Shown here: positions 46,342-56,808 of the stretch, in pieces
How the letters are laid out: each line of letters begins with the position of its first letter
Numbering within the stretch: position 1 is the first letter of the stretch
Assembly (NCBI RefSeq): GCF_016743815.1
Contig: NZ_CP061036.1
Coordinates: forward strand, 139,172 to 203,171
Origin: Sphingomonas aliaeris
Lineage (GTDB): Bacteria; Pseudomonadota; Alphaproteobacteria; Sphingomonadales; Sphingomonadaceae
Reading direction: 5' to 3'
Length of the DNA: 64,000 nt
Made by a program: the position numbers and the translations under genes
Notes under the pieces: model-generated
What the model was told of the DNA's origin: nothing
Seen by the model: only the letters and a program-made list of their open reading frames with translations
Database searches by the model: none

Positions 46342-46583
46342 TGATCAGGGTCTACCATTTCGCGCCGTGAAGAGGAACGGTCGTAGGGGAGACCAAGTCT
46401 TGGTCCTTCGCGACCCCCTTGTAGCCCCCCCCAATACCGGACGTGACTTCGTCTTAGGCGACATTCGCTCGACCACGCCGTCTTTGGTGGTCAAAAGATC
46501 GCGAACTGAATGATTGTAGCGTTGCGATCGGGATAGGCTCGCCGGGAAATCGAGGGTAGATCTAGCAGAAGGGGAGCCAGAAA

Positions 46584-46811
46584 ATGTCCGCAGCGGCTGA
46601 TACGACCAACGGTTTCGATGGGACGGTGCACGCAACGTCGGATGATGCCGTTCCAATCGTTCATAAGATATTCGGCGCTTTCGCTGATGCGCTAGCGGCG
46701 CAGCCTGACCGTGCAGCCGTCGCTGAGCGCCTGCGCAAAGCGCTGGTGACCGACGGTGCCCGGACTGAGGTAGCCCTGCGGGCCGCCTTATTCGACGGCG
46801 GCGATCTGTGA
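46584..46811 (+). CDS. small acidic protein, first gene of the SMC-restriction operon
   Basis: 75 residues with GGGAG 11-15 bases before ATG 46584. It is helical, with DDAVPIVHKIFGAFADALAA and DRAAVAERLRKALVTDGART. No known domain. Its stop overlaps the ATPase start by GTGA, so it is co-translated and may be a subunit, like small partners of other SMC-type systems. Confidence 0.7.
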   Translation: MSAAADTTNGFDGTVHATSDDAVPIVHKIFGAFADALAAQPDRAAVAERLRKALVTDGARTEVALRAALFDGGDL

Positions 46812-49246
46812 TTAAGATCAGCTCTCTCACGATCCGCGACTTTCGGGGCATACGCTCAATCACCCTGGACTTGGGTTCGAACAACTTCGCGGTTTGCGGT
46901 CCCAATGGAAGCGGCAAGAGCGGAGTCGTGGACGCGATCGAATTTGTGCTCACTGGCGACATTTCGCGCTTGGCGGGTAAGGGTACAGGGGGGCTTTCGG
47001 TCAAAGAGCACGGCCCCCATGTCGACAGCACTCCCGAGTATGCCTTTGTCGAAGCCGAAGTCGTTATTGCGGCGACAGGTAAGTCAGCGACGATCCGCCG
47101 GACGGTGAAACAACCCAAGGCGCCGACGGTCACGCCTGATGATCCGAGCATAAGAGCGGCGCTAGCAGAGCTCGCCGCTCACCCAGAATTTGTTCTCTCG
47201 CGCCGCGAGATAATCAAATTCGTGCTGGCCGAGCCAAGCGCGCGCTCGCAACTCGTGCAAGCGCTCCTTCGCCTCGACGAACTCGACACCGTTCGCGCTA
47301 ATTTGACCAAGATCGCTAATGCCGAGGTTCGCGACGAAAAGGCTGCCATCCGACACGCTGCCGATGCTGGGTCTGATTTCGCGCTTGCTCTCGGAATTCC
47401 GAAAATCAGTTCCGCTCCTTTGCTCATCGCGGTCAACACGCGCCGGACAACGCTTGGGTTGCCTCCGTTGAACGAGTTGACCGCCACGACCTCGGTCCGA
47501 GAAGGACTCCAACCCCCGACGAGTGCGGCTGGCGCGGCGGTCAACAAGACACGGATGCTGACAGAGCTTAGATCCGCACGCGAGCGCTTGGAAGGGCTCG
47601 CGACCGCAAAATTCGAAGATGCCCTGAGTGCCACGAGGGCTGCTGTTGGCACTCTCGAAGCCGATGTCAGCCTGCTTCAAGGGGCGAATCGCGAGAACAT
47701 GCTACGGGCAGCATTGGCGCTGTACGATGACGAATGTCCGGTGTGCGGCACGGAGTTCGAGCTGGCCGAGTTCCAGACGACCGTGACCGCAAAGCTGGCC
47801 GCTTTGTCTGCCGCTACGGCAAAGCGCCAGCAATTGGAGAACGCACTGGAGCCGATCGCGGATGCTCTCGATCAGGCGGCGTTGGCGTTCACGGCCGCTG
47901 CAAACTGGTCGAACGTCGCGAAGATTCCCATTCCGGTCGCGAAACTTGCCGCAGCGGCACAGAGCAAGGCAGCGGCTGCGGCTGCGCTTCGAAAGCTCTT
48001 GCCGATTGAGGCGACAAAGGAATCACTCGCGACCGCCGGCGACATTTCCGGTCTGCGCGACGAGCTCGCCCACCTTGATGCAGCCGCCGCGCTTCTTCCC
48101 GATCCATCTACTCAGGATGCCGCGCGTGAATATCTCGTCATCGCGCAAAGCAAACTTGAGAGCTGGCGTAAATGCCGCAAGGCCGAGGTCAATGCCAAGA
48201 CGCGTGCGGAGCTGACATCTGCCGTAAGCGCGACTTTTGGCGACGCAATCACAGACGGTCTTGAGGCGATTTTTGATGCAGTCAGGTCTCGATTTGGCGC
48301 GCTCTATCGCGCGATAAATCATGACGATGAAAGTGCCTTCGACGCCCGCTTCAAGCAGGTTCCGGGGCGGCTGGCCCTTGATGTGGATTTTTACGGCCGC
48401 GGGTTTTTTCCGCCAGGCGCCTATCACAGTGAGGGCCACCAAGACGGGATGGGCTTGTGCCTTTACCTAGCTCTCACGGATCACCTGCTCGGCCAGAGGT
48501 TTTCGATTGCGGTTCTGGATGACGTGCTGATGTCTGTTGACTCCGGGCATCGGCGCGAATTCTCACGCCTACTCAAGACCGAATTCCCCCACACTCAGTT
48601 CATCCTCACTACGCACGATCCTATATGGCTCAAACACATGGCAAGCGAGGGCTTGGTGGGTCCGAAAGGGAGCGCTCGCTTCCGCAAATGGGACGTGGAT
48701 CATGGACCGGCGGAGTGGGACACCAAGAATGTTTGGGCCGAGATCGACAGTTATCTGGCGCTAGATGATGTCCCAGCGGCAGCTGGTGCGCTCCGACGCT
48801 ATCTTGAATACCTCGGTGAAGAGGTTTGCCATCGCCTGCGCGCAAGAGTCGAGTTCCGTGCCGATGCTCAATTCATGCTCGGCGACACGCTACCCCACGG
48901 TCTGGTCGCGCTCGGCGATGCCTACAAGCGGGGGCGGGTTGCGGCAGGCAAGTGGAACAAGCCGGAGCGCGTTGAGGAGATCAAAGCGCTCGAATCGGCG
49001 TTTGTCGATGCCCGGACCGCCGCCAATGTCGATCAATGGCAGGTGAACACGGCAGTCCATTACAACTCTTGGGCAAACCTATCGAAATCGGATTTTATTC
49101 CGGTCGTCGATGCATATCGTGCGCTGGTCGCAAGTTTTCACTGCGGCGACTGCGGCGGTCTACTGCGTGTCTCACCCGAGCGCGGGCCAAAGGAGAGCGT
49201 TCGTTGCAGCTGCGGTACGGTTCTCATCAGCCTCGTCGAACCCTAA
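46808..49246 (+). CDS. zinc-hook SMC/RecF-like ATPase
   Basis: 812 residues from GTG 46808. Walker A VCGPNGSGKSGVVDAIEFVL lies near residue 30, a hook DECPVCGTEFEL near 310 is flanked by coiled coils, and Walker B AVLDDVLMSVDSGH near 570 is followed by TQFILTTHDPIWL. After the ATPase head comes a helical region and a C-terminal zinc ribbon (HCGDCGG then RCSCGTV, about 778-802). The size is smaller than Rad50 and it is not a RloC by any C-terminal nuclease motif that I can see. It is coupled to the small gene before it and precedes the restriction helicase on the same strand, with a 281-bp gap that contains only a doubtful 37-codon ORF (49284-49397). Confidence 0.85.
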   Translation: MIKISSLTIRDFRGIRSITLDLGSNNFAVCGPNGSGKSGVVDAIEFVLTGDISRLAGKGTGGLSVKEHGPHVDSTPEYAFVEAEVVIAATGKSATIRRTVKQPKAPTVTPDDPSIRAALAELAAHPEFVLSRREIIKFVLAEPSARSQLVQALLRLDELDTVRANLTKIANAEVRDEKAAIRHAADAGSDFALALGIPKISSAPLLIAVNTRRTTLGLPPLNELTATTSVREGLQPPTSAAGAAVNKTRMLTELRSARERLEGLATAKFEDALSATRAAVGTLEADVSLLQGANRENMLRAALALYDDECPVCGTEFELAEFQTTVTAKLAALSAATAKRQQLENALEPIADALDQAALAFTAAANWSNVAKIPIPVAKLAAAAQSKAAAAAALRKLLPIEATKESLATAGDISGLRDELAHLDAAAALLPDPSTQDAAREYLVIAQSKLESWRKCRKAEVNAKTRAELTSAVSATFGDAITDGLEAIFDAVRSRFGALYRAINHDDESAFDARFKQVPGRLALDVDFYGRGFFPPGAYHSEGHQDGMGLCLYLALTDHLLGQRFSIAVLDDVLMSVDSGHRREFSRLLKTEFPHTQFILTTHDPIWLKHMASEGLVGPKGSARFRKWDVDHGPAEWDTKNVWAEIDSYLALDDVPAAAGALRRYLEYLGEEVCHRLRARVEFRADAQFMLGDTLPHGLVALGDAYKRGRVAAGKWNKPERVEEIKALESAFVDARTAANVDQWQVNTAVHYNSWANLSKSDFIPVVDAYRALVASFHCGDCGGLLRVSPERGPKESVRCSCGTVLISLVEP

Positions 49247-49527
49247 GCCAAAGGCGAGATAGAGCACCGGGTTGGGGGGCCAAATGGAGTACATTGTCGG
49301 GTTCGACCCAGATGCAGGCGATCAGCCGTGCTTCTTCGACCCTCGCGAGCGGACGCCCGTCCATGATGATGGTTTGCGCGATCGCTTGGCCGACTAAACC
49401 GACGGCACTGGCGGACCAAGCGCGGCATGCGCAATGCTCGTCTGTCCGGATAGATAGGCGATCGCAAGCAAGCGGCTTTGACAAAGCGTCGCTAGGTCGA
49501 TCATGAAGACCCCTCTTGGGGGTGCTG

Positions 49528-52500
49528 GTGGCTAACAGTTTCTACGAACGACCGATTCTGAATTCACCCTACGCGCCGCCGTCGCTGTACCACCGGCTCG
49601 ACGATAACGGGCAGCCCCTTGAGGGTGAACCGATTAAGGGACGGCGTCCGTCGAAGTTCATCGTTCCCGTGCCGGCATCACGGAAGAAGGCAGCTGCCGC
49701 GCAGGCGTCGCTCGACCTCGAAACTTACACGGAGAACGCCAAGATCAACGAGATCCGCGGCTATGTGGACGCATGGCGCGCGATCCCAAGAGCCGCCGAT
49801 TGGGGCGTCACGCCCGCGACCCAGCGGCTACTCGAACACTGGCGGCGACCGAAGGCCGAATGGGCCGGCCCCCGCCCGTTCTTCTGCCAGATCGAAGCGG
49901 TCGAGACGATGATCTGGTTGACCGAGGTCGCACCGCGACGCGCCGCCACGCGCGGTCTCCTCGACCAGATTGCCAAGGACAACGAGGAGGCCAACCCGGC
50001 GCTATTCCGGCTGGCGATGAAGATGGCCACGGGCAGCGGCAAGACGACCGTCATGGCGATGATGATCGCCTGGCAGACCATCAACGCCGCACGCCGGGAG
50101 ACGAAAGATTTCTCTCGCGCATTTCTGATCGTCGCGCCGGGGATCACCATCAAGGACCGGCTGCGCGTCCTTCAGCCAAGCGAGCCCGGCAATTACTACG
50201 ACACGCGCGAGATCGTGCCACCGGAGATGCTGCCAGAGATCAGGCGCGCCGAGATCATCATCACCAACTATCACGCCTTCCAGCATCGCGAGACGCTTTC
50301 GATGCCGAAGGCCGCGCGCAGCTTCCTGCAGGGCAACGATCCGGAGCCAGTCAAGACGACCGAGACCGACGCGCAGATGCTGTCGCGGGCATGCGACAAG
50401 CTGCTGCGGTTTGAGCGCGTGAACGTCATCAACGACGAGGCGCACCACTGCTACCGCCACAAGGTCGGTGGCGATGCCGAAGGCGCGCTGACCGGCGACG
50501 AGAAGAAGGAGGCCGAGGAGAACGAGGAAGCCGCCCGCCTTTGGATCAACGGCATCGAGGCGCTTGACCGGCAGCTGAAGAAGGGCAAGCGCACCGGTGG
50601 CGTTCGCGCGGTCTACGACCTGTCGGCGACGCCGTTCTTCCTGCGTGGCTCCGGCTACATCGAGGGGACTCTGTTCCCGTGGGTCGTGTCCGACTTCAGC
50701 CTGATCGACGCGATCGAGAGCGGCATCGTCAAGCTGCCGCGCGTCCCCGTCACCGACAATCTCGTGCAGACCGACACCGTCGTCTATCGCGATCTGTGGA
50801 AGCACATCGGCAAGTCGATGCCGAAGACGACCGCAGGCGCGAACAAGCTGAGTCCGTTCGACCTGAACCCGCTGCTGCTCACCGCGCTCAACTCTCTCTA
50901 CAGCCATTATGCCGGCGAGTTCGAGCGATGGCAGCGGGCGGGCATCGGGGTGCCACCAGTCTTCATCGTCGTCTGCCAGAACACCGCCATCTCGAAGCTG
51001 GTGTTCGAGTGGATCGCCGGGTTCGAGCGTGGCGAGGCCCAGCAGGGCGAGCGCGCCGCGTTCCACGCCGGCCATCTCGAGCTGTTCCGCAACTATGACG
51101 AGCATGGTGGACGCCTGCCTCGCCCCCGCACGTTGCTGATCGACTCGCGTCAACTCGAAGCGGGCGAAGCGCTCGACAAGACCTTCAAGGACGCCGCCTC
51201 CGCCGAGATCGAGCAATTCAAGCGTGAACTCGCCGCACGCGAGGGCGCCGGCAGCGTCAAGGGCGACGTGAGCGAGGGCGACCTGCTCCGCGAGGTGATG
51301 AACACCGTGGGCCGCGTCGGCCGCCTCGGCGAGCAGATCCGCTGCGTCGTGTCAGTTTCAATGCTGACCGAAGGCTGGGACACGAACACCGTCACCCACA
51401 TCCTCGGCGTCCGCGCCTTCGGGACGCAGTTGTTGTGCGAGCAGGTCGTCGGCCGCGGACTGCGCCGCCAGTCCTACGAACTCAACAAGGACGGGCTGTT
51501 CGACGTCGAGTACGCCGACATCATGGGCATCCCGTTCGACTTCGCGCGATCACCGCAAAAGGTGGACAACCCCAAACCGCCCAAGCCTGTCACCCGCGTC
51601 CACGCCATTGCCGAGCGCGCCGATCTCGAAATCCGCTTCCCCCGCGTCAGCGGCTATCGGCGCGAGCTGCCGTCCGAGCGGCTCGAAGCACAGTTCGACG
51701 AGGACAGCCGCCTCGTCATCACGCCCGAAGACATCGGCCCGACGTCAGTGACTATGGAAGGCATCGTAGGCGCGGGCGTCACCATTACGCCTGAGGTCCT
51801 AGCGAAGCTGCGTCCGTCCGAGATCAGCTTCAACCTCGCCAAGCACCTGCTCTACACGCACTTCCGCGACGAGGACGGCTTCCCCAAGCAGCATCTGTTT
51901 CCGCAGATCCAGCGTCTCGCCCGCCGCTGGATCGATGAGGGCTACCTCATCACCAAGGGCGTTCCGATTGGCGCGATCCTGTACCAGGAACAGCTCGCCC
52001 GCGCCGCCGAGAAGATCGACATCGCTTGCACGCGCGGTGGCGGCGGGCACATCGTCGCGGTGCTCGATCCCTACAATCCCGGCGGCTCGACGCGGCACGT
52101 CAACTTCATCACGACGAAGGAATGCTGGAAGACCGGTGCCCAGCCACCACGGTCGCAGATCAGCCACGTCGTCAAGGACTCGAGCTGGGAAGTCGCGCTT
52201 GCCCAGGCTCTGGAGGGGCACGACCGCGTGATCGCCTATGCCAAGAACCAGGCGCTCGGTTTCGAGATCCCGTATCTCGATGGCGGCACCACGCGGCGCT
52301 ATCTGCCCGATTTCATCGTCCGCCTCGACGCGGGCGGCCCCGAGCCGCTCCATCTAGTGCTGGAAATGAAGGGCATGCGGGACGAAAGCGATAAGGCCAA
52401 GGCGCAGACCGCACGCGACCTGTGGGTGCCCGGCGTCAACGCACTCGGCGGCTACGGCCGCTGGGCGTTCGCCGAGTTCACCGATCCCTATACGACGGAA

Positions 52501-52551
52501 GACGAGTTTGCTGCACTCGTGAACTACATGATTGACGGAGTTGCTGCGTGA
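49528..52551 (+). CDS. type III-like restriction enzyme subunit (SF2 helicase-nuclease)
   Basis: 1007 residues from GTG 49528 (MANSFYERPILNSPY); a TTG 12 bases earlier is also in frame. SF2 motifs: I KMATGSGKTTVMAMMIAWQ, II VINDEAHHCY, III VYDLSATPFFL, and VI EQVVGRGLRRQSY. The C-terminus has a PD-(D/E)XK nuclease pattern, YLPDFIVRLD with LHLVLEMKG. It should translocate on and cut DNA lacking the methylation set by the methyltransferase encoded two genes downstream. It ends in a GTGA overlap with the DUF3883 gene. Confidence 0.88.
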   Translation: MANSFYERPILNSPYAPPSLYHRLDDNGQPLEGEPIKGRRPSKFIVPVPASRKKAAAAQASLDLETYTENAKINEIRGYVDAWRAIPRAADWGVTPATQRLLEHWRRPKAEWAGPRPFFCQIEAVETMIWLTEVAPRRAATRGLLDQIAKDNEEANPALFRLAMKMATGSGKTTVMAMMIAWQTINAARRETKDFSRAFLIVAPGITIKDRLRVLQPSEPGNYYDTREIVPPEMLPEIRRAEIIITNYHAFQHRETLSMPKAARSFLQGNDPEPVKTTETDAQMLSRACDKLLRFERVNVINDEAHHCYRHKVGGDAEGALTGDEKKEAEENEEAARLWINGIEALDRQLKKGKRTGGVRAVYDLSATPFFLRGSGYIEGTLFPWVVSDFSLIDAIESGIVKLPRVPVTDNLVQTDTVVYRDLWKHIGKSMPKTTAGANKLSPFDLNPLLLTALNSLYSHYAGEFERWQRAGIGVPPVFIVVCQNTAISKLVFEWIAGFERGEAQQGERAAFHAGHLELFRNYDEHGGRLPRPRTLLIDSRQLEAGEALDKTFKDAASAEIEQFKRELAAREGAGSVKGDVSEGDLLREVMNTVGRVGRLGEQIRCVVSVSMLTEGWDTNTVTHILGVRAFGTQLLCEQVVGRGLRRQSYELNKDGLFDVEYADIMGIPFDFARSPQKVDNPKPPKPVTRVHAIAERADLEIRFPRVSGYRRELPSERLEAQFDEDSRLVITPEDIGPTSVTMEGIVGAGVTITPEVLAKLRPSEISFNLAKHLLYTHFRDEDGFPKQHLFPQIQRLARRWIDEGYLITKGVPIGAILYQEQLARAAEKIDIACTRGGGGHIVAVLDPYNPGGSTRHVNFITTKECWKTGAQPPRSQISHVVKDSSWEVALAQALEGHDRVIAYAKNQALGFEIPYLDGGTTRRYLPDFIVRLDAGGPEPLHLVLEMKGMRDESDKAKAQTARDLWVPGVNALGGYGRWAFAEFTDPYTTEDEFAALVNYMIDGVAA

Positions 52552-53516
52552 CCAAGCTTTTGTGGGTAAAATTTGGCTGGTCGGAATATTACCGCGGCGG
52601 ACCAGTTGATGGCAACTTCCCCTTCATCAAGGACGGCGAACAGGGACACGAGGCTTGGAACTTCTTGCGGCAGGATGATGGTAGTTATTACTGCTACACT
52701 CCACCGCAAGGAAGAGACGGCTCAACGCCCAGTAATGCAGATGCAACGGGTTGGACCGTGGCCTGTCTTGCCAAAGACCCCAAGCAGAAAGGCGTGCATC
52801 TCGTCGGCTGGTATGAGAACGCCGTTCTAGAAGGCAAATATGCGGTGAGGCCAGCTGGTTTCGACTCGGGGGCTTCCGCGCCGCACGACGAGTTCTACTA
52901 TTCGATCCGGGCACCCAAGGCTTTTCTCGTCCCACCGGACGAGCGCACCGAGCCATTCTCGCACACTAGCATTCGGCAGGGTAAATACTCGTTGCTCGCC
53001 GGCCCGGGCGTTCACGTCACCGATAATAAAGCTGAAGTGCGCGCGATCATCGAAGAACTTATTCGCCGTTACACTGGAGTTGCGATCCCCAACCCTGATC
53101 CCAAGTCCGCTCCCGATCGCGACAATGATCCCGTCGATCCGCTCCGCGGGTTCGGCACGCCCGAGCACCGCAAGAAGGTCGAGGAGGCGGCGGTCACTGC
53201 GGCCGTGCGTGAACTCAAGAAGCTCGGTTACACCTCAAGATCGCGGGAGAAGGAGAATGTCGGCTATGACCTCGAGGCAGTGCACAAGAACGGCAGTGCG
53301 CTGCACGTTGAAGTCAAAGGCACGTCGGGCGCGGAACCGCGCCTCTTCATGACCCGAAACGAGCACGATTATCGCGAAGCACCCGAGTGGCGGCTGGCGA
53401 TGGTGGTAGATGCCCTCGGAACGCCAGACGTTCGCGTTTACACTCTTCGGGAGTTTGAGCGCGCTTTCGATCTAGCCCCGCTCGTCTGGAAAGGCGTTCG
53501 GAAGGCGGCTGTCTGA
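52548..53516 (+). CDS. DUF3883-domain protein with novel N-terminal region
   Basis: 322 residues from GTG 52548. The N-terminal 160 residues (LLWVKFGWSEYYRGGPVDGN, FLRQDDGSYYCYTPPQG) have no domain I recognise; the Tyr/Trp-rich pattern is loosely reminiscent of modified-base readers. The C-terminal DUF3883 domain has KVEEAAVTAAVRELKKLGY, ENVGYDLEA and ALHVEVKGTSG, a nuclease-like D/ExK core. DUF3883 domains occur widely in restriction and defence loci. It overlaps the methyltransferase start by TGATG. Confidence 0.82.
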   Translation: MTKLLWVKFGWSEYYRGGPVDGNFPFIKDGEQGHEAWNFLRQDDGSYYCYTPPQGRDGSTPSNADATGWTVACLAKDPKQKGVHLVGWYENAVLEGKYAVRPAGFDSGASAPHDEFYYSIRAPKAFLVPPDERTEPFSHTSIRQGKYSLLAGPGVHVTDNKAEVRAIIEELIRRYTGVAIPNPDPKSAPDRDNDPVDPLRGFGTPEHRKKVEEAAVTAAVRELKKLGYTSRSREKENVGYDLEAVHKNGSALHVEVKGTSGAEPRLFMTRNEHDYREAPEWRLAMVVDALGTPDVRVYTLREFERAFDLAPLVWKGVRKAAV

Positions 53517-56448
53517 TGGCCCGCAAGCCCGGCACCCCCAAGCACATCGACGCGCTGCGCCATGGCGATGCGACGCGGCGTAACATTCCGACGGCTGAGA
53601 TGGAGAGCTTCTTCCGCCGCGAAGAAGACACGCATCCGCTGCCCGCCAAACATTACCCCCGCACCCGGCCGTTGGCCGAGGGTGAGACCCGCACACAAGA
53701 GGAACCGAGCGTGCCCGAGATCATCTGGAACGGGGCGCGGATCACGATCACCGACGCGCAGCGGGCCGAACTGGCCGAGACCGGCACGCTGACGCTTTCC
53801 GACGCGCAGCTCGTGTGGCGCGGTAAGGACCGGCAGGATTGGTCCGATCTCGTCGTCAACGTGCCGCCGCTCTACATTCAGGAGAAGATCCACCCCAAGG
53901 CGATCATCGACGACCTGAAGCGCCGCACCGCCGAAGCGCGCGAGGCGAGCACCGACGCGCCCGACCTGTTTGCCGACTTCAACGGCATCGAGCCGGATCA
54001 GCGCGCCGAATTCTACCAGCACGACCAGCATTGGTCGAACCGCATGATCCTGGGCGACAGCTTGCAGGTGATGGCAAGCATGTCAGAGCGCGAGAGCCTG
54101 AAGGGCAAGGTGCAGTGCATCTATTTCGACCCGCCCTATGGCATCAAGTTCAACTCAAACTGGCAGGTCAGCACCCAGTCGCGTGATGTGAAGGACGGCA
54201 AACAGACCGACATCAGCCGCGAGCCTGAGCAGGTGAAGGCGTTTCGCGATACATGGAAGGACGGCATCCACAGCTACCTCACCTATCTGCGCGATCGTCT
54301 AACCGCGATGCGCGACCTGCTGACCGAGAGCGGATCGATCTTCGTGCAGATCGGCGACGAGAACGTGCACCGCGTGCGGGCGTTGATGGATGAGGTCTTT
54401 GGGACCGAAAATTTTGTAAGTCAGATCGCCTATCAAACGACCACGGGTCGGGCGAATTCTAATCTCGCCGCTGCCTCAAACTATATCCTCTGGTTCGCGA
54501 AAAACGAGGCCAGCCTGAAATTTCGCGCCCCGTTCCAGCCGAAGGCTTCCGGTTCTTCTACTGATCAGGTGTATCGCATGGCGATGAAGCCAGACGGAAC
54601 TTTCCGCCGTCTAGGCGTGGGCGGAGCGGACAATTCCACACTCCAGCCCCAAGAACGTGTTTTTCGGCCCGACAATATCACCAGTTCGCGCCCAGCCGGC
54701 GAAGGCGACGTTCGTGAATTCACTTACGAAGGTCGAAGTTCCCTCCGGGAAAGGGCACATTCAAGACAGACGGCAAAGGGCTCAATACGCTAGGGCGCGC
54801 GGGAAGGATTTGGAAGACTGCCAAAAGCGTTCAATACATCCGCTATCTAGACGATTTCGACGCCATTCCGCTGTCAAATGTCTGGTCGGACACCCAGACG
54901 GGAAACTTCACAGAGGACAAGGTCTACGTCGTGCAAACGGCGCAAAAGGTAATCCAACGCTGCATCTTGATGGCTACCGACCCCGGCGATCTTGTCCTAG
55001 ACCCGACCTGTGGGTCGGGCACCACCGCTTACGTCGCTGAACAATGGGGCCGACGCTGGATCACGATGGACACTAGCCGGGTCGCGCTTGCTCTCGCTCG
55101 CACGCGCCTGATGTCCGCGCGCTATCCCTGGTATCTGCTCGCCGACAGTCCTGAGGGCCGCGCAAGGGAGGCCGCGCTTACCAAGACCCTGCCGCCGGAG
55201 ACACCGGTCCACGGCGATCTTCGCCAAGGCTTCGTCTATGAGCGCATTCCCCACATCATGCTGAGCTCGATCGCGAAGAACCCGCTGATCGACGACATTT
55301 GGGAGAAATGGCAGGCGGTCCTTGAGCCGCTGCGCGCCGAACTCAACGCCGCCACCGGCGAGTTCTGGGAGGAGTGGCAGATCCCGCGCGCGTTGCCCGC
55401 GGCGGCTCCGCCTGCCGCAGCCGATCCGCACGCCAAATGGTGGGGAGCGCGCATCGCGCGCCAACGCGAGATTGATGATAGCATCCAGGCTCGCTCGAAG
55501 TCGGAATATCTATACGACAAGCCCTACACCGATCCTGCCCGAGTCCGCGTCGCCGGCCCGTTCACGGTTGAGAGCCTGTCGCCCCACCGCGTCATCCCCG
55601 CCAGCGAGCAGGAGCTGATCGAGACGATCGACGCCGCCGACGGCAATCGCTCCGCGGCCGATGCCGATCTCGCCGGCGTCGACTTCGCCGCGATCGTCAT
55701 CGACTATCTCAAGACTGAGGGCGTTAAGCAGCAGGTCAAGGGCGACCGCATCACCTTCGAGAGCATCATGCCCTGGCCCGGCGACTTCATCGGCGCTACC
55801 GCGACCTTCATCGAAGGAGAAGACGGCCCCGAGCGCCGCGCCGCGATCCTGATCGGCCCAGAATACGGCACCGTCGGCCGGCAGGACCTCGTTGCCGCTG
55901 CACGCGAGGCGGTGGACAACCGCTTCGACGTGCTGATCGCCTGCGCCTTCAACTTCGACGCTCATTCGTCCGAGCTCGACAAGCTCGGCAGCCTCACCAT
56001 CCTGAAGGCGCGGATCAACCCCGACATGCATATGTCGGAGGAACTGAAGAACACCGGTCGCGGCAACATGTTCGTCGTCTTTGGCGAGCCCGACGTCGAC
56101 GTCATCGACGACGGCGGCACGACGATCCGTGTGAAGGTAAACGGCGTCGACGTGTTCGATCCCAACACCGGCGACATCCGTTCCAGCGACACCAAGGGGA
56201 TCGCCGCCTGGTTCATCGACACCGACTACAACGAGGAGAGTTTCTTCGTCCGTCACGCCTATTTCCTAGGCGCGAACGACCCTTACAAGAGCCTCAAGAC
56301 CGCGCTTCAGGCCGAGATCGACGAGGACGCCTGGGCGACATTGTATTCTGACACCTCACGCTCGTTCGAGCGGCCGGCGGGCGGCCGCATCGCGGTCAAG
56401 GTCATCAATTACTTCGGCGACGAGGTTATGAAGGTGTTTGGGATATAG
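53516..56448 (+). pseudogene. site-specific DNA methyltransferase (type III Mod-like), frameshifted as sequenced
   Basis: About 977 residues over two frames. The first (from ATG 53516) holds MILGDSLQVMASM and the catalytic motif IV IYFDPPYGIKFNSNW. The second holds motif I VLDPTCGSGTTAYVAEQWG, so the order IV then I is beta-class, N6-adenine or N4-cytosine. The break is at CGAAG near 54740: with one more A, the sequence reads on as KFPPGKGTFKTDGKGLNTLG to the downstream frame. The C-terminal 300 residues are a type III Mod-like extension. It modifies host DNA to protect it from the helicase-nuclease two genes upstream. If the break is real, the host would lack protection, which argues for a sequencing error. 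Confidence 0.85.
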
Positions 56449-56808
56449 ATGGGTAAGGGTGGCTACAACGGCGGTTCTACAGTGGTCGGCTTCAGCGGCA
56501 GTGGCTGGGTTGGCCGCGGTTCAATCACGATGCAGCCGGCTACTAAGAAGGGGCGATCTGCGGCACCGGCTAAGAAAAAGCCTCGAGCAGCTCGATTGCC
56601 GACGATCCCGCCCGCACTCGTCGGCGACGAGGAACTACAGCGGTTGAGCAGGCGCGTGAAAGCTATTGAAGCTGATATCCGAGCAGCGAAAAGCCGCATC
56701 GGCGTGCTGAACAAGCAGCTCCAACTTGCCACCGACCAGCTGAAGACTGGGCTTATCTCGAAAATAGCCAAGCCCAAGCCGAACACCAAGGCGAGTCAGG
56801 AGTCGTGA
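56449..56808 (+). CDS. small basic coiled-coil protein in the restriction operon
   Basis: 119 residues starting directly after the methyltransferase stop (TAGATG). A Gly-rich N-terminus (GYNGGSTVVGFSGSGWVG) precedes a basic Pro/Ala/Lys linker and a coiled-coil helix (ELQRLSRRVKAIEADIRAAK). No known domain; it could tether operon products to DNA. It overlaps the helicase start (GTGA). Confidence 0.7.
   Translation: MGKGGYNGGSTVVGFSGSGWVGRGSITMQPATKKGRSAAPAKKKPRAARLPTIPPALVGDEELQRLSRRVKAIEADIRAAKSRIGVLNKQLQLATDQLKTGLISKIAKPKPNTKASQES

Noticed and set aside
46808..49246. RloC-type anticodon nuclease
   Set aside because: The zinc hook is similar, but I see no C-terminal nuclease triad; a zinc ribbon is found instead.
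49284..49397. 37-codon ORF between the SMC ATPase and Res genes
   Set aside because: The reading frame looks partly natural (MEYIVGFDPDAGDQP) but has no convincing SD or family, so I did not list it as a gene.
49528..56448. BREX or DISARM system
   Set aside because: No PglZ, BrxC, BrxL, DrmA or DUF1998 protein is recognised; the gene set is SMC ATPase, type III-like Res, DUF3883 and Mod.
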